Below, one piece after another: positions 7,193-15,095 of a DNA stretch of 64,000 nt. Below the pieces are notes generated by a model. It searched no databases. It saw nothing but the letters and a program-made list of their open reading frames with translations, and had not been told where the DNA came from. The stretch covers positions 1 to 64,000 of the forward strand of contig BAJA01000001.1 in NCBI GenBank assembly GCA_000613465.1. Reading direction: 5' to 3'. The DNA comes from Bacteroides nordii WAL 11050 = JCM 12987 (GTDB taxonomy: Bacteria; Bacteroidota; Bacteroidia; Bacteroidales; Bacteroidaceae). A program made the translations under genes and the position numbers. Within the stretch, counting starts at the first letter, position 1. Every line of letters starts with the position of its first letter.

Positions 7193-7645
7193 ATGAAAAT
7201 ACTACGAATATTCTCTCTCATTGCTTTTATGGGCTTGGCTGCTGCCTGTCAGAAACAGTTACCTCAAAGTGAAGTTGTACGCAATGCAATAGCATTCTGT
7301 GAAACCTTTTATGATCTTGATTATGCGGCTACCAAAGAATTGGTTGTTCCGGCTTCCCTCCCATATCTTAGTTATATGGCTACAAACACGACCCAGGAGC
7401 TCATTGACAAGGTAAATGCAAAAGGACCGGTTGTTGTGACTGTAATTAGTGAGCAAATGAATCCGGAAGAAGGGCATGCAACCGTTATCTGTTCGGTAAA
7501 AAATTATCTGAAAGCTGATTTCTTTAATGGTACATCTGCTATTCTTCCCGAGAAACAGGACACCATTCATTTGGTAAAAGAGGATGAAAGATGGTTGGTT
7601 AAAATGGATAACCCACTGCAAAGTGGAATGCAAAATCACGACTGA
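7193..7645 (+). CDS. small lipoprotein, DUF4878-like
   Basis: A 150-aa protein with a lipoprotein signal (FSLIAFMGLAAAC, Cys19). The mature part has the NTF2-like pattern of DUF4878 lipoproteins: AIAFCETFYDLDYAATKELV at the start and DTIHLVKEDERWLVKMD at the end. The family assignment is tentative. Its last 47 nt overlap the 3' end of the convergent outer-membrane protein gene, so both stop codons lie inside each other's coding sequence. Confidence 0.65.
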   Translation: MKILRIFSLIAFMGLAAACQKQLPQSEVVRNAIAFCETFYDLDYAATKELVVPASLPYLSYMATNTTQELIDKVNAKGPVVVTVISEQMNPEEGHATVICSVKNYLKADFFNGTSAILPEKQDTIHLVKEDERWLVKMDNPLQSGMQNHD

Positions 7646-9907
7646 ACTTGGGATGAATAATGGGCCAGCGCTCTTTACCATTTTTATAAGCCGGATTGAT
7701 GGCTTTCATTCCACCGTCGAAACGTAAAACAAAGAAATCCAGATCCAAACGTAAACCTAAGCCATAAGCAACGGCAATCTGCTTATAGAATTCATTGAAC
7801 TTGAATACACCGCCCGGTTGATTGGCGTAATCACGGATTGTCCAGATATTACCGGCATCAATAAAGGCAGCCCCCTGAAACTTCCAGAATAATTTACTTC
7901 GATACTCGATGCTCGCGTCCAGTTTGATATCGCCTGACTGATTCAGGAAATTACCGTCACCGGGAAATGAACCCGGCCCTAAATCACGTACAGACCATCC
8001 GCGTACACTGTTGGCACCTCCTGAGAAGTATTGCTTCTCAAATGGAATGGTCTTTGCATTACCGTATGGAACCGCAATACCAAAACCGGCATGAAATGCC
8101 AATGAGTTACGATCATCTATCCGGATATTCTTGGCAAAGTCAAAATCACCTTTCAGATACTGTGCGTACGGAATACCGAGAATAGCATATTCGCCATCAT
8201 CGTTTTTACGTATACCGGTTGCTTTAGAGAATGCATACAAAATATTTCCTGCCGATTCTATATTGGCACGGATGGAGTAAGAATTAGAACTGATGGTATT
8301 GTTCACCAAAGCATTTCCGGCACTGTTATAATTATAACTGTAACCCATGCGTACGATAAGCCGGTTCTTATAGTTATATTCAAAAATATGATTCTGCCCC
8401 TTGTTGATATAGTCTTCGCGAAACTTTTGGGAGATCCAGGGCAAATACAGATAGCCGATATCTATCAAGTCAATACGGTGTTGTGCCCGTTGACGCTGTG
8501 TCCATTTGTAACTCCACGAAGCCGAAGCTACTGTACGTGAGAATTCCGGGCGTAGCTGGTAACTATATTGCAAGCCAAACTCTGTGGTAGCACGTATTTT
8601 ACGTTTAAAATCAGAACTCAGAAAAGGAAATAAGAAGCTTGGAAAGTTTATACTCGTTTCTACACCGTATTCTGTGTAGTTGTTATTGTGATAGTCGCCC
8701 TGTAATCCGGTGATTGCTTCGTATGCACCACGAAATTTCATCATAAAAGTTTCGGAACCACGAAAGAGATTCCGATGCTGGAAAGATACAGAAGCTGCTG
8801 CTCCGAGATCACCGGCAGAATTTGTTCCTTCCAGCTCAAAAGAGATTGACTTATGTTTGCTTTTGGTTAGCATCACATAACAATTCAACAGGGTACTGTC
8901 TCCTACCAGGGTTTCAAAGAAACGAATATTGGTGTATTTCAATGCCGGTAGCGTCCGAAGTTTGAGTAAGTCCGTTGTACATCACGTTCGTTATATAGGT
9001 TACCCGGAAAGAGCAGTAGGTTATCTGTCAATACTTTAGGTCGCAGATATAACTTGTCTTTATAATAAATGGGATAACCATTGTAGTGTATGGAGTCATT
9101 AATTTCAATACTGCTCAACGCAGAAGACTGGAGAACATCGTAGTCTGTGATAAAATTTATTTTGTTGATACGATATTGATTATGTGCTTGAGGTGCATCG
9201 GCAGTGTGCGTTTTATAGGGTTGCAGATGTAGAGTCAGGTCTACAAGATTAGTATTGCGTACAGTATCAGCTGTATATGAAATATAGTCTTTATTGAATT
9301 TATAGTATCCGTTACGCAATAGATGGTCCGTTATTCGTTGCCGTTCTGCGTCCAATACATTTACGTCAAACAGCATACCCTCTTTCAATAAAGTATTTGC
9401 AGAATCTTTTCGCATATACTCACCTACTTTCGGATCACCAATATCATATTTCAGCGTACGTACAGTGTAAGGTTTACCTGTAGTTACCTCATAATAAAGC
9501 TTCAGTTTCTTTTTCTTTATTTTCGTCGTACGCTTAACGGAAGCACTCATATATCCCATATTCTGGACAGCTTTTGTTATTTCCTCCTGTGAGCGTTGTG
9601 CTTCGCTTTCGTTGTAAATAACCGGAGCATCTCCTATTTTACGAAGAAACTTATTGTACCATTTGCTGGAGTCACGTCCTGAAAGATCATAAACGTACAA
9701 CTGTGTTTTTATCAGGCTAAACCATTTTGCATTGGGATTTTGACGTACATAATTGCGTAGGCTGGAAGGTTTTACTTCTTTGTTATTAGTAGATACTTTA
9801 ACTTCGTCCAATAAATAATAACCATCCGGCACAAACTTGGTAGCGGAACACGAAGCCAGCGTCAGAATGGTAAAAGAAAGTAACGTGTAAAGATATCCTC
9901 TCCTCAT
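7599..9907 (-). pseudogene. TamL-like BamA/TamA-family outer-membrane protein, one frameshift
   Basis: Two frames make one protein of about 769 aa. The upstream part (8939-9907, 322 aa) starts with a lipoprotein signal (LLSFTILTLASCSATKFVP) and POTRA-like domains; the downstream part (7599-8942, 447 aa) is a 16-strand-type beta-barrel ending in Phe (HFAVGYPF). Reading through the junction near 8945 one frame over gives FGRLPALKYTNIRF, the expected POTRA end, so one base is missing. TamL is the lipidated Bacteroidetes counterpart of TamA. Most likely intact in the cell, with the shift a sequencing error. Confidence 0.8.
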
Positions 9908-9982
9908 AGGGTTTTATTAGTTGCCTCAAATACCCTACAAATATAGGCGAATTTTTCTGTATGGGGAAATAATATATGCTAA

Positions 9983-10021
9983 TTCGCCCCTAAGAAGTTG
10001 CTACAACATCGTAGGGGCGAA
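9983..10021 (-). terminator. inverted repeat / terminator after the M56-TonB gene
   Basis: Perfect 10-bp arms TTCGCCCCTA / TAGGGGCGAA across a 19-nt loop sit between the M56 gene stop and the tamL start. There is no long T tract, so it may be an intergenic repeat and not a classical terminator. Confidence 0.45.
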
Positions 10022-10059
10022 CTATTGGTGATTTCAATGTTTTCTCTCTGACCCGTCGT

Positions 10060-11343
10060 TTATTTCAGACGGAACACAACTGGTACGGTATATTTTACAC
10101 GTACCGGTTCACCTTTTTGTGTTCCCGGTTTCCATTTCGGCATTCCATTGATCACACGCAAGGCCTCTGCATCCAATTCAGGGTCAACACTGCGAACTAC
10201 TTTTGCATCGTCAATACTTCCATCCGTATTAACAATGAACTGTACGATAACACGACCTTGTGTTCCTTTGGTTTCGGCTCCTTTCGGATACTGTAGGTTT
10301 GCAGCCAGATAGTCCATCAGTGCCTTATTGCCTCCTTTGAATTCCGGCATTTCTTCTACCATATCGAAAACAGCATTGTCGATGTCTACTGTATCCGGTT
10401 TGACTTCTGTAGGGATGTATTTTACTTCCGCTTTTTCTTCTGTTGATTCTTCTTTGCCTGTATTTGTACAGTTACTGAATAGAATCAACAAAGCAGTTAC
10501 AGGAATGAACATGAGGTATTTGCTTCTCATGATGTTACGGGTTCTTTTTCTGTTTAACATTTTAATTCGGTTCTTTAAAGGTAATACACTAAAGTTATTA
10601 TATAAATTTGCTGCAGCCGGTTGGTTTTGTTTGAGTCCTAAGAGATGATACTGATACGTTTTTCTGTCGTAACCACTGGTCACTACTTTCCTGTCGGCAA
10701 GATACTCATGATTAATACGCATTTCGCTTCGTATGAGCCAGGCAAAAGGATTGAACCAGCAAAGAATGACTACGAGCTGTGCCAATAATATATCCGCCGA
10801 GTGAAGTTCGCGTACATGCGTCTGTTCATGTACCAATATCTCTTTTGTCTCTTTTTCATTATACATACCCGGATACACACAAATCCACTTAAAGAAAGAA
10901 TAAGGCTCTTGCTTTTCTTTGGGCTGACATATACGGATTCCATCAATATATACTTTTTTACTATGATGAAGCATGATACAGGTTTTGCTGATTTCCAGCA
11001 ATGTACGTGTTAATAAGATAATCGCTCCTGCTATGTAAAGGCCAGTGAGAACTATTGTAACCAATGGAAAATATGACGCATTATCAGCTGTTCCACTTAC
11101 GATTGTTATTTCGGGCAATACCTTTTGATATAGGGTATTTACTACACCGGTTACATTATTGTCTGCTATCATCCAGGCAGAAAGATCAAACAAAGGATAT
11201 GTGAATGCGATGATATAGATTAAAATCAACATCAGTCTGCGTAAGCCAAAGAAGGTATCTTTACTAAACAATAATTTATAAAAGAAGTACAGCACAACTA
11301 ATGCTATATTTACCTTCATGAAGTATAGAATAAAAAGTGTCAT
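10060..11343 (-). CDS. M56 (BlaR1-type) membrane metallopeptidase with C-terminal TonB domain
   Basis: A 427-aa protein. Three hydrophobic segments lie in the first ~120 residues. The zinc motif HEQTH is at 172-176, and another membrane segment is near 270. From about residue 335 a TonB C-terminal domain follows (QYPKGAETKGTQGRVIVQFIV ... VKYTVPVVFRLK). BlaR1-type peptidases sense a signal and cleave their partner BlaI repressor; the TonB fusion is usual in Bacteroidetes and would contact outer-membrane receptors. It lies 14 nt downstream of the blaI-like gene in one operon. Confidence 0.85.
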   Translation of the reverse strand: MTLFILYFMKVNIALVVLYFFYKLLFSKDTFFGLRRLMLILIYIIAFTYPLFDLSAWMIADNNVTGVVNTLYQKVLPEITIVSGTADNASYFPLVTIVLTGLYIAGAIILLTRTLLEISKTCIMLHHSKKVYIDGIRICQPKEKQEPYSFFKWICVYPGMYNEKETKEILVHEQTHVRELHSADILLAQLVVILCWFNPFAWLIRSEMRINHEYLADRKVVTSGYDRKTYQYHLLGLKQNQPAAANLYNNFSVLPLKNRIKMLNRKRTRNIMRSKYLMFIPVTALLILFSNCTNTGKEESTEEKAEVKYIPTEVKPDTVDIDNAVFDMVEEMPEFKGGNKALMDYLAANLQYPKGAETKGTQGRVIVQFIVNTDGSIDDAKVVRSVDPELDAEALRVINGMPKWKPGTQKGEPVRVKYTVPVVFRLK

Positions 11344-11357
11344 ATCTCTGATTGTTT

Positions 11358-11720
11358 TTAAGATTCTTCGTCTTCAATGATATTAATAAGTTCTTTCAGT
11401 TCCTTTTTGCTGATTTTACGATCTCTCACAAAAAATGAAACCATTTCTTTATAGGATCCAGTAAAATAATTACTTACCACTCCACTAAGGAAATAACGCT
11501 TGTAATCACTCTCTTTAATTATGGGATGATACTGAATAGAGTTGCCCAGTTTGAAAGGAGACAGATATTGTTTCTTCTCTAAATTACGTACTACAGATGC
11601 CACACTGGTATAAGGAGGCTTTGGTGCAGGCATTTGATTCAGCACATCTCTTATAAAACTTGGGCCTATCTTCCAAAAGTAAAGCATTACTTCTTCTTCT
11701 TGCTGTGTAAGTCTTTCCAT
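11358..11720 (-). CDS. BlaI/MecI/CopY family repressor
   Basis: A 120-aa winged-helix repressor. MERLTQQEEEVMLYFWKIG and PPYTSVASVVRNLEKK are the hallmark first and recognition-helix regions of the family; the C-terminal helices form the dimer domain. It should repress its own operon until its partner peptidase (next gene) cleaves it. An inverted repeat over the -7 box upstream is the likely operator. The inducing signal is unknown; no beta-lactamase is nearby. Confidence 0.88.
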   Translation of the reverse strand: MERLTQQEEEVMLYFWKIGPSFIRDVLNQMPAPKPPYTSVASVVRNLEKKQYLSPFKLGNSIQYHPIIKESDYKRYFLSGVVSNYFTGSYKEMVSFFVRDRKISKKELKELINIIEDEES

Positions 11721-11763
11721 TATATTTTTATTTGTTACTGATAACCAGTCTACTATTTTTAAG

Positions 11764-11787
11764 CAAATCTACGATAATTAAGTAGAT
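11764..11787 (-). promoter_or_regulatory. promoter and putative BlaI operator
   Basis: TAGATTTG (11764-11771, minus) matches the -7 box. It overlaps the perfect inverted repeat ATCTAC-N9-GTAGAT (11767-11787). An operator in this place would block transcription of the blaI-M56 operon. Confidence 0.5.
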
Positions 11788-11879
11788 AGTATATATTTAT
11801 TGGTATAAATAATGTTAATCATAAGAAAATAGATGTAGAAAAAGAATCGTGAGAAAGTGGTATATTGGAAATATCTTTA

Positions 11880-11887
11880 TAGCTTTG
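11880..11887 (+). promoter_or_regulatory. -7 box of the trmH-like gene
   Basis: TAGCTTTG matches TAnnTTTG, 19 bp before the start codon. Confidence 0.5.
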
Positions 11888-11906
11888 CCGTAAATATCAG
11901 GTTTAT

Positions 11907-12671
11907 ATGACTCTATTAAGCAAAAATAAAATAAAGTACATTCGCTCATTGGAGCTAAAAAAGATACGTAAAGAAGAAAAAGTCTTTCTGGCTGAAGGTC
12001 CGAAACTGGTAGGTGACTTACTTGGACACCTATCCTGTAGCTTGCTGGCTGCTACTTCTTCCTGGTTACAAGAACATACATCTGTTCAGGCAGATGAAAT
12101 AGCAGAAGTTACTCAGGATGAACTATCACGTGCCAGTTTGTTGAAGACTCCTCAACAGGTACTCGCTGTATTCAGGCAACCGGAATATATTTTAAATACT
12201 TCTATTCTTCGTAATTCACTCTGCCTTGCTCTGGATGATGTACAGGATCCGGGAAACTTAGGTACAATTATTCGTCTTGCCGATTGGTTTGGCATAGAGC
12301 ATATCATTTGTTCATCTAATACGGTGGATGTTTATAACCCTAAGACGGTACAAGCTACTATGGGCGGTATAGCTCGTGTAAAAACATATTATACTCCCCT
12401 GCCCGACCTTATTCGTTCTCTTGGTGATATTCCGGTTTACGGAACATTTCTGGATGGGAAGAATATATACGGCCAACCTCTATCCCGTAATGGATTGATT
12501 GTGATGGGAAATGAAGGAAGTGGAATTAGTAAAGAGGTGGAAGCACTAATCAATCAGAAACTATATATTCCTAATTATCCTCAGGAGAGAGAAACTTCCG
12601 AATCGCTCAATGTAGCCATTGCTACAGCAATTGTCTGCGCCGAGTTTCGGCGACAGGCTGCATCATTGTAA
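11907..12671 (+). CDS. TrmH/SpoU family RNA 2'-O-methyltransferase
   Basis: A 254-aa SPOUT methyltransferase. The N-terminal part (KIKYIRSLELKKIRKEEKVFLAEGPKLV) is the substrate-binding domain of rRNA-type SpoU enzymes. The three SpoU motifs follow: LALDDVQDPGNLGTIIRLADWFG, GLIVMGNEGSGISKEV, and IPNYPQERETSESLNVAIATAI. It uses S-adenosylmethionine to methylate ribose 2'-OH in tRNA or rRNA; the target site cannot be told from sequence. The last 50 nt overlap a convergent small gene. Confidence 0.88.
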   Translation: MTLLSKNKIKYIRSLELKKIRKEEKVFLAEGPKLVGDLLGHLSCSLLAATSSWLQEHTSVQADEIAEVTQDELSRASLLKTPQQVLAVFRQPEYILNTSILRNSLCLALDDVQDPGNLGTIIRLADWFGIEHIICSSNTVDVYNPKTVQATMGGIARVKTYYTPLPDLIRSLGDIPVYGTFLDGKNIYGQPLSRNGLIVMGNEGSGISKEVEALINQKLYIPNYPQERETSESLNVAIATAIVCAEFRRQAASL

Positions 12672-12873
12672 AATCAAAAGGAAATAAAAGATAAGCACAG
12701 AATTTATCTTTCACCTGGGTTAGCTCTATGACGCCCGGTAACCATTCTACCGATTCTATTTCTTCGGTAAGGGGGAAGAATCTCACAACGTATTCTCCCT
12801 CCATTTCTACTACCTGTTGTTTGAGAAAACCGGTATCCGGTGCATACAAATAATGAGAAGCAAAGCGTTTCAT
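12622..12873 (-). CDS. conserved hypothetical protein (83 aa)
   Basis: An 83-aa soluble protein starting MKRFASHYLYAPDTGFLKQ; the middle part FFPLTEEIESVEWLPGVIEL looks like a compact beta-rich domain. It lies 17 bp downstream of the DUF4296 gene on the same strand and ends inside the convergent trmH-like gene (50-bp overlap). The coding frame and its operon position support a real gene. Function not recognised. Confidence 0.6.
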   Translation of the reverse strand: MKRFASHYLYAPDTGFLKQQVVEMEGEYVVRFFPLTEEIESVEWLPGVIELTQVKDKFCAYLLFPFDFTMMQPVAETRRRQLL

Positions 12874-12890
12874 CTCCTTAGTTCTGAAAT

Positions 12891-13931
12891 TTACTGTGAA
12901 CGGCGACGTTGATTCATCTGCCGTTCTTGTCTTATCTCACGTTTCTCCATTTGTATGTGCTTCTCTACTTCGAGTTGTTCCGGTTTCACTTCACGTTGCA
13001 GATTGCTGCGACGGCGATTCATCTCTTCCGGAGTTAATCTTGGCTGAGGTTGCTGATCTGCTTTCTCTATTGTATCAGCTGTTTTTTTCGAAACTACCTC
13101 TTTCACTACATCCTGCTTAAGAGAATCTGTTTTTAAAGAATCATTCAAAACCGGCAGTGTATCATTGGAGTGATAACGCATGAGTGTGATATCATCAGTC
13201 AATAAGGTATGCGGTGTTTTTTTCCTTGGATAATAGATAAATCCTTTCACTTCCTTGATAGCTCCCAACGTATCCGATTGCAGGCGGATACGCTGTATCC
13301 CCGACTCTGTCACTCGTTTGGTTTCACTTATAATACTGTCATTTTCAAATTGAATCTGCATACCCATTAATGCGTACAGAGTCGTATCCGGCTTAACACG
13401 TTCAAGGAAATGATAACGAACTTCCCATACCAATGTATCACGTTTCTTGAAATTAGAATCCGAAGGCAGGACAAACGTCAGTTTATTATCTATTGGCATT
13501 CCCGTTAAGCGTCTCATACGTTGCCATGCCCATACATCAATACTGTCACCAGGAGTAGATGTCATCGGCTTTTTGTCGCGTATGGCAATTAAGTGATTGA
13601 TCGAATTTTGTTGTGCTTTTAACCTTTTACTAACTCTTTCATAGACTTTGGCCAGTACTTCCGTGTTACGAGTATACCATACCATAGACGAATCGAAAAC
13701 AGCTTCCGTTGTACCATATTTGCTGAATACAGCATTTGTATACAATACTTTTTTATAGCTCTCATTGTATGGCAGATTATCACTCATCGCTTTCGCTATA
13801 TGATAATCATATAACAGGTTTTCCATTGTTGTTTCCGGAAGGACTCCATCGGGTCTTTTAACCTTACAACCAACAACAAATACCACTAACAGGCACATAA
13901 TATACAACCGGCACCGGAAATCTCTTTTCAT
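12891..13931 (-). CDS. DUF4296 domain lipoprotein
   Basis: A 346-aa protein with a lipoprotein signal (IMCLLVVFVVGC, Cys at about 22). The DUF4296 domain follows: PDGVLPETTMENLLYDYHIAKAM and the region ESYKKVLYTNAVFSKYG. The C-terminal ~60 residues are highly charged and low in complexity (RRRSNLQREVKPEQLEVEKH...). DUF4296 proteins are predicted surface lipoproteins of Bacteroidetes with no known activity. It lies 8 nt after lspA, whose product would process its signal peptide, as part of an ileS-dksA-lspA run on this strand. Confidence 0.8.
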   Translation of the reverse strand: MKRDFRCRLYIMCLLVVFVVGCKVKRPDGVLPETTMENLLYDYHIAKAMSDNLPYNESYKKVLYTNAVFSKYGTTEAVFDSSMVWYTRNTEVLAKVYERVSKRLKAQQNSINHLIAIRDKKPMTSTPGDSIDVWAWQRMRRLTGMPIDNKLTFVLPSDSNFKKRDTLVWEVRYHFLERVKPDTTLYALMGMQIQFENDSIISETKRVTESGIQRIRLQSDTLGAIKEVKGFIYYPRKKTPHTLLTDDITLMRYHSNDTLPVLNDSLKTDSLKQDVVKEVVSKKTADTIEKADQQPQPRLTPEEMNRRRSNLQREVKPEQLEVEKHIQMEKREIRQERQMNQRRRSQ

Positions 13932-13939
13932 TTTCTGTC

Positions 13940-14572
13940 TTAGTCCTTTTTTTCGTGTGAGTGATAAGACTCATTCAGATATTTACTATAAAAAAGAAGC
14001 AATGCGATGATACCACAACTGATAGCGGCATCAGCGAAGTTAAAGATGGGACTAAAGAATATAAAATGCTCTCCCCCAACAAACGGTATCCATGTAGGCC
14101 AGGTAGTATCAATAATCGGGAAATAAAACATATCTACTACCTTACCATAAAACCAAGTGGAGTATCCTCCCCCTTCGGGCATAAAACTGGCAATTTGTGA
14201 ATGTGTACTCTCGTTAAACAGTACTCCATAAAATACGCTATCAATGATATTTCCCAATGCTCCGGTAAGAATCAAAGAAACACAAACAATGTATCCTGTC
14301 TTAAATCCTCTCTTTACAATCTTATACAGATACCATCCTATCAATGCTACGGCAATAATGCGGAAAGTAGTAAGGAATAATTTTCCGAAAATCTCCATAC
14401 CAAATGCCATACCATTGTTTTCCGTAAAATAGATATAGAACCAGTTGGTAATCCGGATACTTTCGTGCCAATACATGTGGGTTTTAATCCAGATTTTAAT
14501 AATCTGGTCTATAATCAGCACCGAGAAGATGACGATCAGGGCTATTTGTCCTTTCGTGAGTAGTTTTTTCAT
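13940..14572 (-). CDS. lspA: lipoprotein signal peptidase (signal peptidase II)
   Basis: A 210-aa integral membrane aspartic protease that cleaves diacylated prolipoproteins before the lipid-bearing Cys. Four membrane segments are visible. The conserved motifs are FTENNGMAFGM, GALGNIIDSVFYG (first catalytic Asp) and IFNFADAAIS (second catalytic Asp). Bacteroidetes LspA is longer than in E. coli, consistent with the periplasmic insert between the Asp motifs. The neighbourhood (ileS upstream) matches the common ileS-lspA pairing. Confidence 0.92.
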   Translation of the reverse strand: MKKLLTKGQIALIVIFSVLIIDQIIKIWIKTHMYWHESIRITNWFYIYFTENNGMAFGMEIFGKLFLTTFRIIAVALIGWYLYKIVKRGFKTGYIVCVSLILTGALGNIIDSVFYGVLFNESTHSQIASFMPEGGGYSTWFYGKVVDMFYFPIIDTTWPTWIPFVGGEHFIFFSPIFNFADAAISCGIIALLLFYSKYLNESYHSHEKKD

Positions 14573-14598
14573 TTTGTTGAATACAAGTTATATAAGCT

Positions 14599-14673
14599 AC
14601 GAGCTATAAGTTACAGACTACAAGTACTTTGCCAATAGCACACAGTACGTGTAATTTGTAGCTTATAGCTCGT
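14599..14673. repeat. intergenic imperfect inverted repeat
   Basis: Arms of about 29 bp start ACGAGCTATAAGTTACAG and end with the near-complement TTTGTAGCTTATAGCTCGT, around an 18-bp centre. It lies between the dksA-like gene and lspA on the minus strand, where it could fold as a long hairpin and end or stabilise the transcript. Confidence 0.5.
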
Positions 14674-14681
14674 CACTAATT

Positions 14682-15061
14682 TTATTTCTTGCCACTATTC
14701 TTTGCTTCAATGCTGAGTGTAGCATGAGGCACAGCACGCAGACGTTCTGCAGGGATCAGCTTTCCTGTTTCACGGCAAATACCATACGTTTTGTTTTCAA
14801 TACGTACAAGAGCAGCTGCAATCCTTGAATAAACTTCAACTGACGTTGTGCCAGGCGAGTCGTTTCTTCTTTTGACAGTGTGTTAGCTCCTTCTTCCAGT
14901 ACTTTGTATGTGGGTGATGTATCGTCAGTATCGTTTCCATCAAGACCCATCAAGCTGAGTTTCAACTGATCGTAATCACGTTGTGCCAACTCCAGTTTCT
15001 CCATTATAATGGCACGGAACTCCTCAAGTTCCGCATCCGAATATCTTGTCTTTTCTGCCAT
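14682..15061 (-). pseudogene. DksA/TraR family zinc-finger protein, one frameshift
   Basis: The first frame (14756-15061) reads MAEKTRYSDAELEEFRAII ... RQLKFIQGLQ, then loses frame. One base over, the protein continues AALVRIENKTYGICRETGK, LIPAERLRAVPHATLSIEAK to a stop at 14682, giving a normal ~126-aa DksA-like protein with its C4-type finger reduced (one Cys visible, ICR). One G is probably missing near 14820. DksA-like proteins bind RNA polymerase and adjust transcription with ppGpp. It sits 34 bp after ileS. A sequencing indel is more likely than loss. Confidence 0.75.
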
Positions 15062-15095
15062 AATTTTTACTTTTTAGAGGTTATTGGTATTAGAA

